In this document: one piece after another, positions 1 to 8,839 of the stretch
Numbering within the stretch: the first letter of the stretch is position 1
Layout: the number at the start of each line of letters is the position of its first letter
Program-made: the position numbers and the translations under genes
Notes under the pieces: model-generated
Seen by the model: only the letters and a program-made list of their open reading frames with translations
Told to the model about the DNA's origin: nothing
The model's database searches: none
Assembly: GCF_001401805.1 (NCBI RefSeq)
Contig: NZ_LKDW01000001.1
Coordinates: 62,001 to 126,000, forward strand
From: Pseudoalteromonas sp. P1-25
GTDB lineage: Bacteria > Pseudomonadota > Gammaproteobacteria > Enterobacterales > Alteromonadaceae
Direction of reading: 5' to 3'
Length of the DNA stretch: 64,000 nucleotides

Positions 1-1458
1 AGTTGGGTCCCATTCACGCCCAGCAACGCCATCTAAAAAGCTATTTAAGCCTTCATCCATCCAAGTCCATTGGCGCTCATCAGAGTTTACAATCATAGGG
101 AAATAAATATGACCCACTTCGTGTATAACCACGCCTATTAAAAAGCGTTTTTCAGCTTGAGAATAAGTACGCGTACCATCATCTTGCAGCTCAGTACGAG
201 GGCCATTAAAGGTGATCATTGGGTATTCCATGCCGCCGACTGGGCCATTAACCGATTGCGCTACCGGGTAAGGGTAGTCAAATGAATAGCGAGAATACAC
301 CTCCATGGTGTGCACTACAGATTCAGTTGAATACTTTTTCCATAAATCGCCACCTTCTTTAGGGTAAAACGACATAGCCATCACTAAAGGTTGTTCATCA
401 CCACCTTGCTGATAGCCCTTTGCATCCCACATAAATTTACGTGACGACGCCCAAGCAAAATCACGTACATTTTCTGCTTTAAAGTGCCACGTTTTTGTTT
501 TATCAGTGCCTTGTTTTTCGTTTTCGAGTGCTTCTTCTTCTGTCACGATAAACACTGGGCGCTTAGCCGTTTCGGCTTTTTCTAAGCGGTTACGCTGTGT
601 ACGCGTAAGTACTTTACTTGCGTTATCTAACTTACCCGTTGCTGATACAATATGATCAGCAGGCACAGTAATTTCTACATCGTAGTCACCAAACTCAAGG
701 GTAAACTCTCCACGACCTAAAAACGGCTTGTTAGTCCATGCTTCGTAATCAGTGTAAGCAGCTAAACGCGGAAACCACTGCGCAAGTAAAAATATATCGT
801 TGCCATCTTCTTCAAAATGCTCGTAACCAGAACGTGCACCTACAGCATCTTCTTCAACAATGTTAAAAGCAAAGTTCATACTAAACTCAACTTCTTTGCC
901 TGGTTTTAGCGGCTCGTTTAAATCAATGCGCATTAGCGTATCAACCACAGTAACGCGCAGCTCATCGCCATTGTCGTCTTTTACATTGCTAATTGTGTAG
1001 CCAAGTTCGTTGTCGCTCATAAATTGCTGACGGCGCAGCTCACCTAAGCTTAATTTAGCAGGCTTTTGTGCAGGTAAACTATTTAGCGTGCTTTTAAAGG
1101 TTTTTGTGGTTTCGGCAATTGAGTCGCTTTTAAAAATATTTTGATCTAACTGTAACCACAAATATTTAAGTGTATGCGGCGAGTTATTTTTATACTCAAT
1201 GCTTTGACTTGCTGTTAAACGGCGCTTTTTTTCGTCAAGCTTTACGTCTATGTCGTAATTAACACGTTGCTGCCAATATTTTTCGCCAGGCTCACCTGCA
1301 GCACTACGATAAACATTGGGGGTAGGAAGCGCTTCGTCTAATTGACGAAACTTATCAACAAATGAGCCTTTAGTTTGCTCAACAGATGATGCAAGCACAG
1401 CACTCGACATTGCCAAAGGCAACACAAGAGCGCTAAGCGTAAGAACTGTTTTTTTCAT
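1..1458 (-). CDS. M1 family metallopeptidase, C-terminus beyond window
   Basis: The frame opens with an ATG at 1458 and a signal peptide (MKKTVLTLSALVLPLAMSS), then runs open for 486 codons off the left edge, so the protein is incomplete. Near its visible end is the zinc site HEVGH, followed about 18 residues later by the glutamate of WMDEGLN, giving the HExxH-x18-E pattern of M1 (gluzincin) aminopeptidases. A family GGMEYP-type substrate motif (VGGMEYPMITF) lies shortly before it. The protein should be an exported periplasmic or cell-surface aminopeptidase that trims peptides. It is monocistronic as far as can be seen, with the divergent small-protein genes beginning 380 bp away. Confidence 0.9.
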   Translation of the reverse strand, partial: MKKTVLTLSALVLPLAMSSAVLASSVEQTKGSFVDKFRQLDEALPTPNVYRSAAGEPGEKYWQQRVNYDIDVKLDEKKRRLTASQSIEYKNNSPHTLKYLWLQLDQNIFKSDSIAETTKTFKSTLNSLPAQKPAKLSLGELRRQQFMSDNELGYTISNVKDDNGDELRVTVVDTLMRIDLNEPLKPGKEVEFSMNFAFNIVEEDAVGARSGYEHFEEDGNDIFLLAQWFPRLAAYTDYEAWTNKPFLGRGEFTLEFGDYDVEITVPADHIVSATGKLDNASKVLTRTQRNRLEKAETAKRPVFIVTEEEALENEKQGTDKTKTWHFKAENVRDFAWASSRKFMWDAKGYQQGGDEQPLVMAMSFYPKEGGDLWKKYSTESVVHTMEVYSRYSFDYPYPVAQSVNGPVGGMEYPMITFNGPRTELQDDGTRTYSQAEKRFLIGVVIHEVGHIYFPMIVNSDERQWTWMDEGLNSFLDGVAGREWDPT

Positions 1459-1839
1459 TATGAGTCCTAGTGGGATTTTGTGAGCGTACTTTGACAAAGT
1501 TACTATTTTTGTTCAATTAATTAGCGACCAACCGCCTATTAAACACGGTAATATTCACGTTGTTTTAACATGCTTTTTCAATCAGTAAATTAAGCCGCTT
1601 TTAAAACTGTAAAGGGGGTTTACACCTTGCACCGAAAGCGCATGTATAAATTAAGGTACAAGCACTGTATTTATGAGGGTTCAGGCCTAATTCATGCCAT
1701 TAGCTTAGGATTAAATTAAGGTGTAAAAATATGTTGTTTAAGTTGAACTTAAATTTATAGCGTGAGCGCTGTTTACAGGGTTTTAATGCGTTTAGGCTCA
1801 ATGTAAATAATCAGCACATTTTAACTTAAGGAGCCCGAT
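1459..1839. other. Intergenic region between divergent genes
   Basis: This 381-bp AT-rich gap must hold the promoters of the M1 peptidase (minus) and of the first 78-aa gene (plus). No convincing -35/-10 pair, operator or RNA gene was found. The one distinct element is the 17-bp palindrome at 1608-1624, listed separately. Confidence 0.5.
1608..1624. repeat. 17-bp palindromic repeat, copy 1
   Basis: TGTAAAGGGGGTTTACA: perfect TGTAAA/TTTACA arms around a 5-bp G-rich core. Related copies lie at 3344, 12409, 16239, 24376 and 62360. The copy at 3344 is its exact reverse complement. Read on the minus strand, this copy continues into CAGTT, as do three other copies. Confidence 0.6.
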
Positions 1840-2076
1840 ATGAAATTTTACATTGTAAAAAAAGATCATCAGCTCGAAGCGATCCCTGCTGATAAAGACT
1901 TACTAGAACGCTACGAGTCAAACCAATATTCGTATGTGAATGTGGTGTCGGCATGCAACAAACAAGATGCGCTCAAGCGCCTTTATACTGAACAAAAACA
2001 CAGTAAAACATGGCTAATAATTGGCGCAAATATTGCCGTATTTTCACTAATATTAACTATTTATACGATAAATTAA
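1840..2076 (+). CDS. Small membrane-anchored protein, paralogue of next gene
   Basis: Seventy-eight residues with a good Shine-Dalgarno (AAGGAG) 8 bp before the ATG. The N-terminal 55 residues are polar and soluble in character. Residues about 57-76 form one hydrophobic segment (WLIIGANIAVFSLILTIYTI), so the protein is probably tail-anchored in the inner membrane with its soluble part in the cytoplasm. It shares length, layout and the opening M-x-FYI-x-KK-x4-L-x-AIPA with the gene at 2212, which points to a tandem duplication. I do not recognise the family and assign no function. Confidence 0.75.
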   Translation: MKFYIVKKDHQLEAIPADKDLLERYESNQYSYVNVVSACNKQDALKRLYTEQKHSKTWLIIGANIAVFSLILTIYTIN

Positions 2077-2211
2077 AAATAGTGAAATTTAAGGTTGATA
2101 TTTAGTGCATTTTATATTTAAAATCGCCCACTTTTTTTATTTGAGCATAATAAAATCGTTACGATTATTCTCAAATATGTACTTATTACCGGTAAGCAAT
2201 GTGGTGGGTGT

Positions 2212-2448
2212 ATGGATTTTTATATCCTAAAAAAACAACAAGAGCTAATAGCCATTCCAGCAAATCAGCAAAGTTGTAAGCAGTATCTAGACTCAGGTTA
2301 TTTTTATATTGATAAAGTAGCCGCCTGTAACGAAACAAATGCCATAAAAGCATTGCAAGCAAAGCAAACTAAAAGTTTAAAAATGCCGCTAGGCATGGCT
2401 TTGTTAGCGCTTCCTGTCATTATTATTGCAATATATAGTTTTACCTAA
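2212..2448 (+). CDS. Small membrane-anchored protein, second paralogue
   Basis: Also exactly 78 residues, with a GGTGGG-type ribosome site just before the ATG. It keeps the N-terminal FYI-x-KK and AIPA signature of its neighbour, a central AACNETNAIKAL resembling SACNKQDALKRL in the upstream copy, and a hydrophobic C-terminal segment (about 58-77). Overall identity looks moderate, so the duplication is old enough for the copies to have diverged but both stayed intact. The 135-bp gap between them is AT-rich, with a short inverted repeat AATCG-TTA-CGATT near 2153. Function unknown. Confidence 0.75.
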   Translation: MDFYILKKQQELIAIPANQQSCKQYLDSGYFYIDKVAACNETNAIKALQAKQTKSLKMPLGMALLALPVIIIAIYSFT

Positions 2449-2496
2449 ACTAAAGCCCTCCCGAGGCTTGCATCTTTACTTGCCTTGGGTATATTG

Positions 2497-2522
2497 GCGC
2501 TCTTATGGTTTTTTAAGAGCGC
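2497..2522 (+). promoter_or_regulatory. Hairpin abutting the sbcD start codon
   Basis: GCGCTCTTA (2497-2505) and TAAGAGCGC (2514-2522) form a perfect 9-bp stem with an 8-nt loop, ending 3 bp before the sbcD ATG. The only ribosome-site candidate (AAGAG) lies inside the right arm, so folding would hide it. A T-run is in the loop rather than after the stem, which argues against an intrinsic terminator. A role in limiting SbcD translation is inference. Confidence 0.5.
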
Positions 2523-2525
2523 GAT

Positions 2526-3773
2526 ATGAAAGTTCTCCACACCTCTGATTGGCACCTAGGCCAACAATTTTATGAACATGACCGCCGTGATGAGCACGCT
2601 GCATTTTTTACTTGGCTACTTAGCACCCTCGTAGAGCAACACATAGATATACTTTTAGTTGCGGGCGACATTTACCATACAGCCACACCGAGTGCCAGCG
2701 CCGAAAACCAGCTCTACCAATTTATAAAAGATGCTAAAAAGCGTTGCCCACAACTGCATGTTGTTATTATTGCCGGCAATCACGACTCAGCAAATCGTAT
2801 ATTAGCGGCGCAGCCATTGCTTGCTCAGTTTGACACCCATGTGGTTGGGCGCTTTGATATAACCAACCCAGCCAACACAGTAATCGAAATAAATACGCAA
2901 AATAAACGCGCTGTAATCGTCGCTATGCCTTTTTTACGTACCAGCGATATAAGTTCACTTAGCCACACTAAAAACGGCCCTAGTTACTCACAAGGCGTTG
3001 AAAAAGCCTATAAGCTTGCCCTTGAACACGCCTATAGCATTAATACACAAAATTCGCCGTTAATTGTAATGGGGCATTTACACGCCAAAGGCGGTGACAT
3101 TTCAAGTGATTCAGAACGTAATTTAGTAATTGGTGGGGAGGAGTCTATTTCGGCTAATGTATTTGGCAGTCAAGCAGACTACGTAGCCCTAGGTCACTTA
3201 CACAAAGCGCAGCAAGTTGCTAAAAAAGACGTTATACGTTACAGCGGTACGCCTATTCCTATGTCGTTTTCGGAACGTAAGTACACACACCAAGTTAATG
3301 TCGTCGAATTTAAAAATGATGAAAAACAATCTATTAGCATATCTGTAAACCCCCTTTACATTCCACGCTCTGCTGAGGTGATTATGCTACCAGAGGGAGA
3401 GTGTGTGCCATTAAGCGAGCTATGCGAGCAAATTAAAGCACTCGATACATCACAACATACGATTGCCCCTTATTTACGCGTAAAGCTTAAATCAAGTGAT
3501 ACCGACACCACCTTTAGAGAGCAAATAGAGCAAGCTCTTGAGGGTAAACACATAAAATTTTGTGGCATCGAACGGGTGCGAGAACAAACCACAACAAGCG
3601 ATAACAGCGCCGTGTTTGAAGATTTAAGCGAAATTGAAATGCTCAACCCATTAAACTTATTAGAACAAGCCTTTGCAAACGACAAAGACATGGCCGGCCA
3701 AACTGTACCGGATGAGCTGAAAACGCTTTTAAACGATGTAATAAGTGAGCTGACGGAGCAAGCACAACTATGA
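2526..3773 (+). CDS. sbcD: Exonuclease SbcCD subunit D
   Basis: Nuclease subunit of the SbcCD (Mre11-Rad50-like) complex, which cuts DNA hairpins and blocked ends during replication and repair. The calcineurin-like metallophosphoesterase motifs are all visible: TSDWHLG at residues 6-12, LVAGDIYH near 44-51, AGNHDS near 81-86, MGHLHAKG near 183 and ALGHLHKAQ near 223. The 415-aa length is typical. The stop overlaps the sbcC start by 4 bp (ATGA), so the two are translationally coupled. The start has a poor ribosome site within a hairpin. A copy of the 17-bp palindrome lies inside the coding sequence at 3344-3360. Confidence 0.96.
   Translation: MKVLHTSDWHLGQQFYEHDRRDEHAAFFTWLLSTLVEQHIDILLVAGDIYHTATPSASAENQLYQFIKDAKKRCPQLHVVIIAGNHDSANRILAAQPLLAQFDTHVVGRFDITNPANTVIEINTQNKRAVIVAMPFLRTSDISSLSHTKNGPSYSQGVEKAYKLALEHAYSINTQNSPLIVMGHLHAKGGDISSDSERNLVIGGEESISANVFGSQADYVALGHLHKAQQVAKKDVIRYSGTPIPMSFSERKYTHQVNVVEFKNDEKQSISISVNPLYIPRSAEVIMLPEGECVPLSELCEQIKALDTSQHTIAPYLRVKLKSSDTDTTFREQIEQALEGKHIKFCGIERVREQTTTSDNSAVFEDLSEIEMLNPLNLLEQAFANDKDMAGQTVPDELKTLLNDVISELTEQAQL
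3344..3360. repeat. 17-bp palindromic repeat, copy 2 (inside sbcD)
   Basis: TGTAAACCCCCTTTACA, the exact reverse complement of the copy at 1608. It lies in frame within sbcD and encodes ordinary residues, so it could be chance. It is counted because the match covers all 17 bases. Confidence 0.5.
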
Positions 3774-6700
3774 AAATAACCGCAGTACGCATACATAACT
3801 TAGCCTCAATAGTTGACGCCGAAATCGACTTTACCCAAGCTCCACTAAAAGACGCTGGTTTATTTGCAATAACCGGCGACACCGGTGCAGGTAAAAGTAC
3901 CTTTTTAGACGCTATTTGTTTAGCGCTTTATACCAAAACTGCACGCTTAAAAGGTGATAAAGGCAACTTAATAGATTTTAATGGCGACAGTATAAAATTA
4001 AACGATGCGCGTAACTTACTGCGCAGAGGCAAGTGGGAAGGTTTTGCCGAAGTAGATTTTGTAGGGCAAGACAAAGCGCTTTACCGTGCACGTTATTCAA
4101 TACAACGTACCCACAAAAAGGCAACAGGCAAACTAAAAGTAGCTGAGCATACGTTAGTGACCTTGCCCGATGAAACCCTGATAGCCGATAAAAGCCAAAC
4201 TATAAAAACAATAGAGAACAAAATAGGGCTGAGCTTTGATCAGTTCTCCCGTGCGGTTTTATTAGCACAGCACGAATTTGCCGCCTTTTTAAAAGCCACA
4301 GGCGATGAACGCGCACAACTTTTAGAGTGTTTAACCGGCACCGATAAATTTAGCTTAATTGGTAAACGTATTTTTGAGCGCAATAAAGCGCTAAAAGATC
4401 AATATGAATTACTTAATGCAAGCCTTGCAAGCTACACCTTGCTAAGCGATGACGAATTAACTGCTAAACAAACCCTGCGTGATGAGTTACTTGAAAAAAT
4501 TGAGCAGACTAAAAAAACGCATGCGGCCACAGAGCAAGACTTAAATTGGTACAAGCAAGCAGCTCGCTTATCGCAGGCACTTGAACACGCAGTAGAGCAG
4601 CAACAGCACGCACAACAACAGCTTGATGCAATAGCAAAGCAAAGTGAGCAAGCAAAACAAGCCCAAAGCGCCCTCGAAATAAAAGACAATCGCAAACGTC
4701 ATGAATACTTAACGACGCAAAACAAGGCACTGAGTACGCAAATAAGCGATTTAAAAGCGATTGACCATGCAACGCTTATAAGTGAACAAGCCGAAAAATT
4801 AAAAACACACCAAACTGCACTGCAAACTGCCACGCAGCAAAAGCAAACGGCAGAGCCTATTATTGCTAAAGCTCGTGAGCTAGATAGCCAACTTGCTATA
4901 CATACACAAACAATCACAAGCCTGACTCAGCAAAGCGAAAAAGAGCAGCAGCAACTTAGCGAATTACAAACGCAGTATACGCAAAGCAAAAATGCACTTG
5001 ATGAGACAAAAAAACTCCACACAGGGCATCAAACATGGTTAAACGAGCACGCGCAGTTAAAACCATTAGCCACTGATTGGAATTATTACCAACATAGCTT
5101 TAATACGTATTTAAGTGCCAATGAGCAACTAAAAGCCGCCGCTTCTCAAAACAAACAGCTGTTAGCAGAACAAGCTAAACAAGCGACGCTGCTAGCAGAT
5201 CAAACTAAAAAAGTAGAATTGCAAGAGCAGCAACTAGCATGTGAACAGAAAAACTTAAGTCAGCTAACTGAGCAACAACACCAATTTAATATTGAGCAGT
5301 GCGATAGCACGCTTAAAAATATTGAATATTTAAAAGATCAGCGCTTGCGCTATCAGCAGCTTAATCAAGAAATAAAAACCAGTACACAGCAACAAGCCGC
5401 GGTGGCCGCGAAGCTTTTACACAGTGAGCAAACGCAAACATCATTGCAACAAAGCCTAGCCTCGTGCGAGCAAGCACTTAAACACAGTGAATATGCATTA
5501 AACCAAGCTCGCCTGCGTGCCAGCGAAAACGTAGAGCATTTACGCACGCAGCTTACCCCTAACGAGCCCTGTGTTGTGTGCGGTGCAAAAGAGCACCCGT
5601 ATGCCAACAGCCAAAACCCGCAATTAAATAACCTAATAGCCGACTTTGAAACAAGTTATAACCAAGCTAAAGAGCAACACGATAGCGCCCAAGCTAAGCT
5701 GCATCAGCACCAAACTCAACATGCGGTACTTATCACTGAGCATGCCCAGCATAGCCAAGCCATACAAAGCGCACAGGCAAAGCAGCTAGAGATTAAAACG
5801 ACAATGCAAGGGGCACGTACAGAGCTTAACGAGTTAACAGCACAGCAGCTTGATGACACCCATGCCCAGCTAAGCAGTCAAAAGTCGCACTATTTTGAGT
5901 CGCAAAAACAGCAAACAGCCCTGCAAGAAAAAGTAAACCAACTAATAAACAACTTAAAAACTGAGCAACACACACAACAGCAATTGCATAATCAGCATGT
6001 TGAATTAACCAATAAGCTTGAGCAAATAAACACAAAGCATGCAGAGTTAAGTGCGCAAATTAACGAGCTTACTAGTACCCTAAACGCGCAGTTTGAGCAC
6101 AGTGACTTTTGGCAACAATTGCAAAATAACACGCTTAATATGGGCGATTTAAGCCAGCAGGTTGAGCAGTACCAGCAAACACAAATTCAACTTGAACAAA
6201 GTCAAAAACAAATAGACAGCGCTGAACAGCAATTACAGCAACTCACTCCGTTAATGGCTAAAAGTGAGCAGGCACTTAAAGTGTTAAAAGACGACATAGC
6301 CAAAGCACAACAACTGCAAAACACCACGCACACTGCGCGCCTTGCTTTATTTAACAACGAGCCATTAAGCGCCGATGATTACCAAGCAAACCTTAATGCG
6401 CAGCTTGAGCAATGCCAAAAGGAGTTACATACAAGCCAACAAGCTCACGACAACGCCATTAAAAAACGCGATGAGCACGCTATAACACTTAAAAACGTTG
6501 AGCAGCGATTGGCAGAACAAATTCAAGAACAAAGCACACTTGAAGAGCGCTACAATGCTTGGTTTAGCGACTTTAAAGCGCAGTATAGCGAGGTAAACCA
6601 CGAACAGATCGCTATTTTACTAACGCTTACTAGTGAGCAAATAAAAGCGCAGTTGATGCAGTTTGAGCAGCGTTTAACAGCACTTACAGACGCAAATGCA

Positions 6701-7420
6701 GCGCTTAAACAACAACAAAAAGCGCAAACAGATCACCAAAATACTAACAAGCCAGACAAAAACGAAAGCCAATTAGCAGAGCAAGAAACGTTTTTAGCTA
6801 ACCAGCAAACTGAACTACAAAATAGTTTGCTTGGCACTAATACCGCGCTTGAGCAACACAATCAAAACGCCAAAGCACTTAAGAGCAGACATGCTGAACT
6901 TACTACTCTTAAAAAACAGGTAGAGCAGTGGCACGTGCTTAATAAAGTATTAGGGGATGCAACCGGTAAAACCATGCGCAATTTAGCGCAAACACAAACC
7001 CTTAAAATATTGCTGCATTATGCTAATAGCCATTTAAAAACCCTTAATAAACGCTATGAGCTTACAGCTATTGCGCAATCGCTCGATATAGCCATTATTG
7101 ACCGCGACATGGCCGACGAACAGCGCTCGGTTAATACGCTCTCTGGGGGGGAATCATTTTTAGTATCTTTGGCACTGGCATTGGGACTTGCATCGCTTTC
7201 ATCAAACAAAGTCCAAATCAACTCTTTGTTTATTGACGAAGGGTTTGGTACGTTAGATAGCGAAACACTCAGCGTTGCTATGGACGCACTCGACTCATTA
7301 CAAGCACAAGGCCGCAAAGTAGGGGTTATATCGCATGTGAGTGAAATGAGTGAACGCGTAGCTACGCAAGTACATGTAAGTAAAAAAAGTGGTGGATACT
7401 CCACTGTTGAAGTTTTATAA
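3770..7420 (+). CDS. sbcC: Exonuclease SbcCD subunit C (SMC-like ATPase)
   Basis: ATPase partner of SbcD; the complex processes DNA ends and palindromes. Residues 36-44 form the Walker A loop (GDTGAGKST). A very long Gln-rich coiled coil occupies roughly 200-1000 and is broken by the zinc hook CVVC at 601-604, which lets two coils dimerise through one zinc ion. The ABC signature LSGGES and Walker B LFIDEGFGTLD lie near the C-terminus. At 1216 residues it is somewhat longer than the E. coli protein because of the coil. It is co-transcribed with sbcD, and a good Shine-Dalgarno for the next gene follows 12 bp after its stop. Confidence 0.96.
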   Translation: MKITAVRIHNLASIVDAEIDFTQAPLKDAGLFAITGDTGAGKSTFLDAICLALYTKTARLKGDKGNLIDFNGDSIKLNDARNLLRRGKWEGFAEVDFVGQDKALYRARYSIQRTHKKATGKLKVAEHTLVTLPDETLIADKSQTIKTIENKIGLSFDQFSRAVLLAQHEFAAFLKATGDERAQLLECLTGTDKFSLIGKRIFERNKALKDQYELLNASLASYTLLSDDELTAKQTLRDELLEKIEQTKKTHAATEQDLNWYKQAARLSQALEHAVEQQQHAQQQLDAIAKQSEQAKQAQSALEIKDNRKRHEYLTTQNKALSTQISDLKAIDHATLISEQAEKLKTHQTALQTATQQKQTAEPIIAKARELDSQLAIHTQTITSLTQQSEKEQQQLSELQTQYTQSKNALDETKKLHTGHQTWLNEHAQLKPLATDWNYYQHSFNTYLSANEQLKAAASQNKQLLAEQAKQATLLADQTKKVELQEQQLACEQKNLSQLTEQQHQFNIEQCDSTLKNIEYLKDQRLRYQQLNQEIKTSTQQQAAVAAKLLHSEQTQTSLQQSLASCEQALKHSEYALNQARLRASENVEHLRTQLTPNEPCVVCGAKEHPYANSQNPQLNNLIADFETSYNQAKEQHDSAQAKLHQHQTQHAVLITEHAQHSQAIQSAQAKQLEIKTTMQGARTELNELTAQQLDDTHAQLSSQKSHYFESQKQQTALQEKVNQLINNLKTEQHTQQQLHNQHVELTNKLEQINTKHAELSAQINELTSTLNAQFEHSDFWQQLQNNTLNMGDLSQQVEQYQQTQIQLEQSQKQIDSAEQQLQQLTPLMAKSEQALKVLKDDIAKAQQLQNTTHTARLALFNNEPLSADDYQANLNAQLEQCQKELHTSQQAHDNAIKKRDEHAITLKNVEQRLAEQIQEQSTLEERYNAWFSDFKAQYSEVNHEQIAILLTLTSEQIKAQLMQFEQRLTALTDANAALKQQQKAQTDHQNTNKPDKNESQLAEQETFLANQQTELQNSLLGTNTALEQHNQNAKALKSRHAELTTLKKQVEQWHVLNKVLGDATGKTMRNLAQTQTLKILLHYANSHLKTLNKRYELTAIAQSLDIAIIDRDMADEQRSVNTLSGGESFLVSLALALGLASLSSNKVQINSLFIDEGFGTLDSETLSVAMDALDSLQAQGRKVGVISHVSEMSERVATQVHVSKKSGGYSTVEVL

Positions 7421-7440
7421 GCTGATTAAAGGAGTTAAAA

Positions 7441-8097
7441 ATGCCAACATTTAAAGGCGAGCAAGCAACGCATTACGACAATCGCATTACCCGTTTAGTA
7501 CCAGGATATGAGTTATTACACCAACTTACCAATGCACAGCTTAAAGCAACTCTTAACGATAACGCACATATTTTAGTGGTAGGGGCTGGCACAGGTAAAG
7601 AAATACTCGCCCTCGCAGCGCTTAACCCAACTTGGCAATTTACCGCACAAGATACCTCAGGTGATATGCTTGCTATTGCTAAACAAGCATTTGAACAGCA
7701 TGGCATAACAGAGCGTGTTAAGGTTATTGAAGGCGAGCTCGATAAACTTTCTACTAAGGCCGATGCGGCGCTATGCCTACTCGTCCTGCACTTTCTAGAA
7801 GACGACGGCAGCAAAAAGCAGCTACTTAAAAACATTAAAGCTAATTTAAATAAAGGCGCAAACCTATTTATTAGCGATTTAATGAAACCCGAAACCGACT
7901 TTGAACGTGAAGCGCAAATTACTGTGTGTGCCAATTTAGGCTTAAGTGATGCAGGGCAAGCCTACACAGCTCAAAACTTAGAGAGTGAATTTTACCCACT
8001 TGATAGAATGCGCTTTAGCGAGTTACTTAACGAGTGTAAATACGGCATTCCTAAGCTTTATTTTAAAGCACTTGGTTTTAGCGGGTACGTTGTTTAA
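7441..8097 (+). CDS. Class I SAM-dependent methyltransferase
   Basis: A 218-residue soluble protein with an AAAGGAG ribosome site. The SAM-binding motif I is ILVVGAGTGKE at about residues 45-55. An acidic residue after the second strand (TAQDTSGDML) and the motif IV region ALCLLVLHFL follow, as expected for the Rossmann-like methyltransferase fold. The substrate cannot be read from the sequence. It starts 20 bp after sbcC and ends just before an intrinsic terminator, so it may be the last gene of the sbcDC operon. A link to DNA repair is inference only. Confidence 0.8.
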   Translation: MPTFKGEQATHYDNRITRLVPGYELLHQLTNAQLKATLNDNAHILVVGAGTGKEILALAALNPTWQFTAQDTSGDMLAIAKQAFEQHGITERVKVIEGELDKLSTKADAALCLLVLHFLEDDGSKKQLLKNIKANLNKGANLFISDLMKPETDFEREAQITVCANLGLSDAGQAYTAQNLESEFYPLDRMRFSELLNECKYGIPKLYFKALGFSGYVV

Positions 8098-8125
8098 TAA
8101 TATAAAATTTACCTAATGTAATCCC

Positions 8126-8155
8126 AAAACACCGAGTATGCGTACTCGGTGTTTT
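8126..8155 (+). terminator. Intrinsic terminator after the methyltransferase gene
   Basis: AAAACACCGAGTA (8126-8138), tetraloop TGCG, TACTCGGTGTTTT (8143-8155): a perfect 13-bp stem running into a T-rich tail. It probably ends the sbcDC-methyltransferase transcript. Confidence 0.85.
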
Positions 8156-8263
8156 ATTTTATACACATCCTTACATTTCCTGACAGCTACAAACAAACTC
8201 CTCACATATATTTTATGCTCACACGCTTACTATCTCCCTATTAAATATTTAAAGGGCTTCAAC

Positions 8264-8695
8264 ATGAAAAAGTATCTTATTGCGGTATTACTACTCTCTG
8301 GCTGTGCATCACAGGGGGTAGATAGAAACAATCAAAACCAAATAGTTAAGCGCTACTACGCATCGGTAGAATCAATACAACCCGTAACGCTGTCATCTGA
8401 AGTAGGCACAGGCATAGCGGCAGGCGCCGGGGTTGGCTTTGTAGACAGCTTAGGTGGTAACACTGAAGAAATGCTCGGCGGAGCCATCATTGGCGGCTTA
8501 GTGGGAGGATTATTTACCGCACTGTTTGAAGGGGGCGATGATGCCTATCAATATAACTTATACGCTGCTAACGAAGGGGCGTTTACTGTTATTCAAAAGC
8601 ATAAACTCGATAAAAATACGCAATGCGTGGTAGTAAATGCAGGCGATACAGTAAAAATTGAGCCTGTAGCACACCACTTTTGCAATCAAAACTAA
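8264..8695 (+). CDS. Glycine-zipper outer-membrane lipoprotein
   Basis: The start is placed at the ATG at 8264 because the longer open frame begins inside the preceding terminator, and only this ATG gives a clean lipoprotein signal (MKKYLIAVLLLSGC, lipobox LLSGC, lipidated Cys14). The mature part has a glycine-rich segment (about residues 47-85: GTGIAAGAGVGF, GGAIIGGLVGG) like the SlyB/Rcp17 kDa surface antigens, where glycine zippers pack in the outer membrane. The C-terminal third is polar, with two more cysteines. The protein has 143 residues, at the short end for that group. Likely role is envelope integrity; the exact function is unknown. Confidence 0.75.
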   Translation: MKKYLIAVLLLSGCASQGVDRNNQNQIVKRYYASVESIQPVTLSSEVGTGIAAGAGVGFVDSLGGNTEEMLGGAIIGGLVGGLFTALFEGGDDAYQYNLYAANEGAFTVIQKHKLDKNTQCVVVNAGDTVKIEPVAHHFCNQN

Positions 8696-8704
8696 TTAAT
8701 ACCA

Positions 8705-8730
8705 AAAGCCGATACTGCAATATCGGCTTT
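8705..8730 (+). terminator. Probable terminator after the lipoprotein gene
   Basis: AAAGCCGATA (8705-8714) pairs with TATCGGCTTT (8721-8730) around CTGCAA. The stem is perfect but the following tract (GACTTTC) is only moderately T-rich, so termination may be leaky. Confidence 0.6.
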
Positions 8731-8799
8731 GACTTTCAGCTAAAAAGCTATTAACTAGCGGGTTAATCTAGAAGCGCTAAAGCTTTCATACTAATTAAT

Positions 8800-8838
8800 A
8801 ACATCCCCCCTATTGCTCTAATCACTAAAGGGGTTTTT
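8800..8838 (+). other. C-rich motif and terminator-like end, possible small RNA
   Basis: AACATCCCCCCTATTG (8800-8815) is followed by GGGG and five Ts (8830-8838), so CCCC and GGGG can pair before the T-run. Nearly the same motif, AACATCCCCCTATTG, occurs at 12548-12562 just before a strong terminator. No good promoter was seen here. It may be a second small RNA or simply a terminator for the gene upstream. Confidence 0.3.
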
Positions 8839-8839
8839 A

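Noticed and set aside
2140..2172. Fur-like site between the two 78-aa genes
   Set aside because: Only about 10 of 19 consensus positions match and no iron link is evident.
2831..2838. GACACCCA inside sbcD as another RAYT foot
   Set aside because: A single 8-mer far from the transposase is expected by chance.
4432..6035. Several minus-strand open frames opposite sbcC
   Set aside because: Cys-rich shadows of a Gln-rich coiled coil with no ribosome sites.
8138..8263. 42-codon N-terminal extension of the lipoprotein
   Set aside because: It begins inside the preceding terminator and would bury the lipobox signal peptide; the ATG at 8264 is better.
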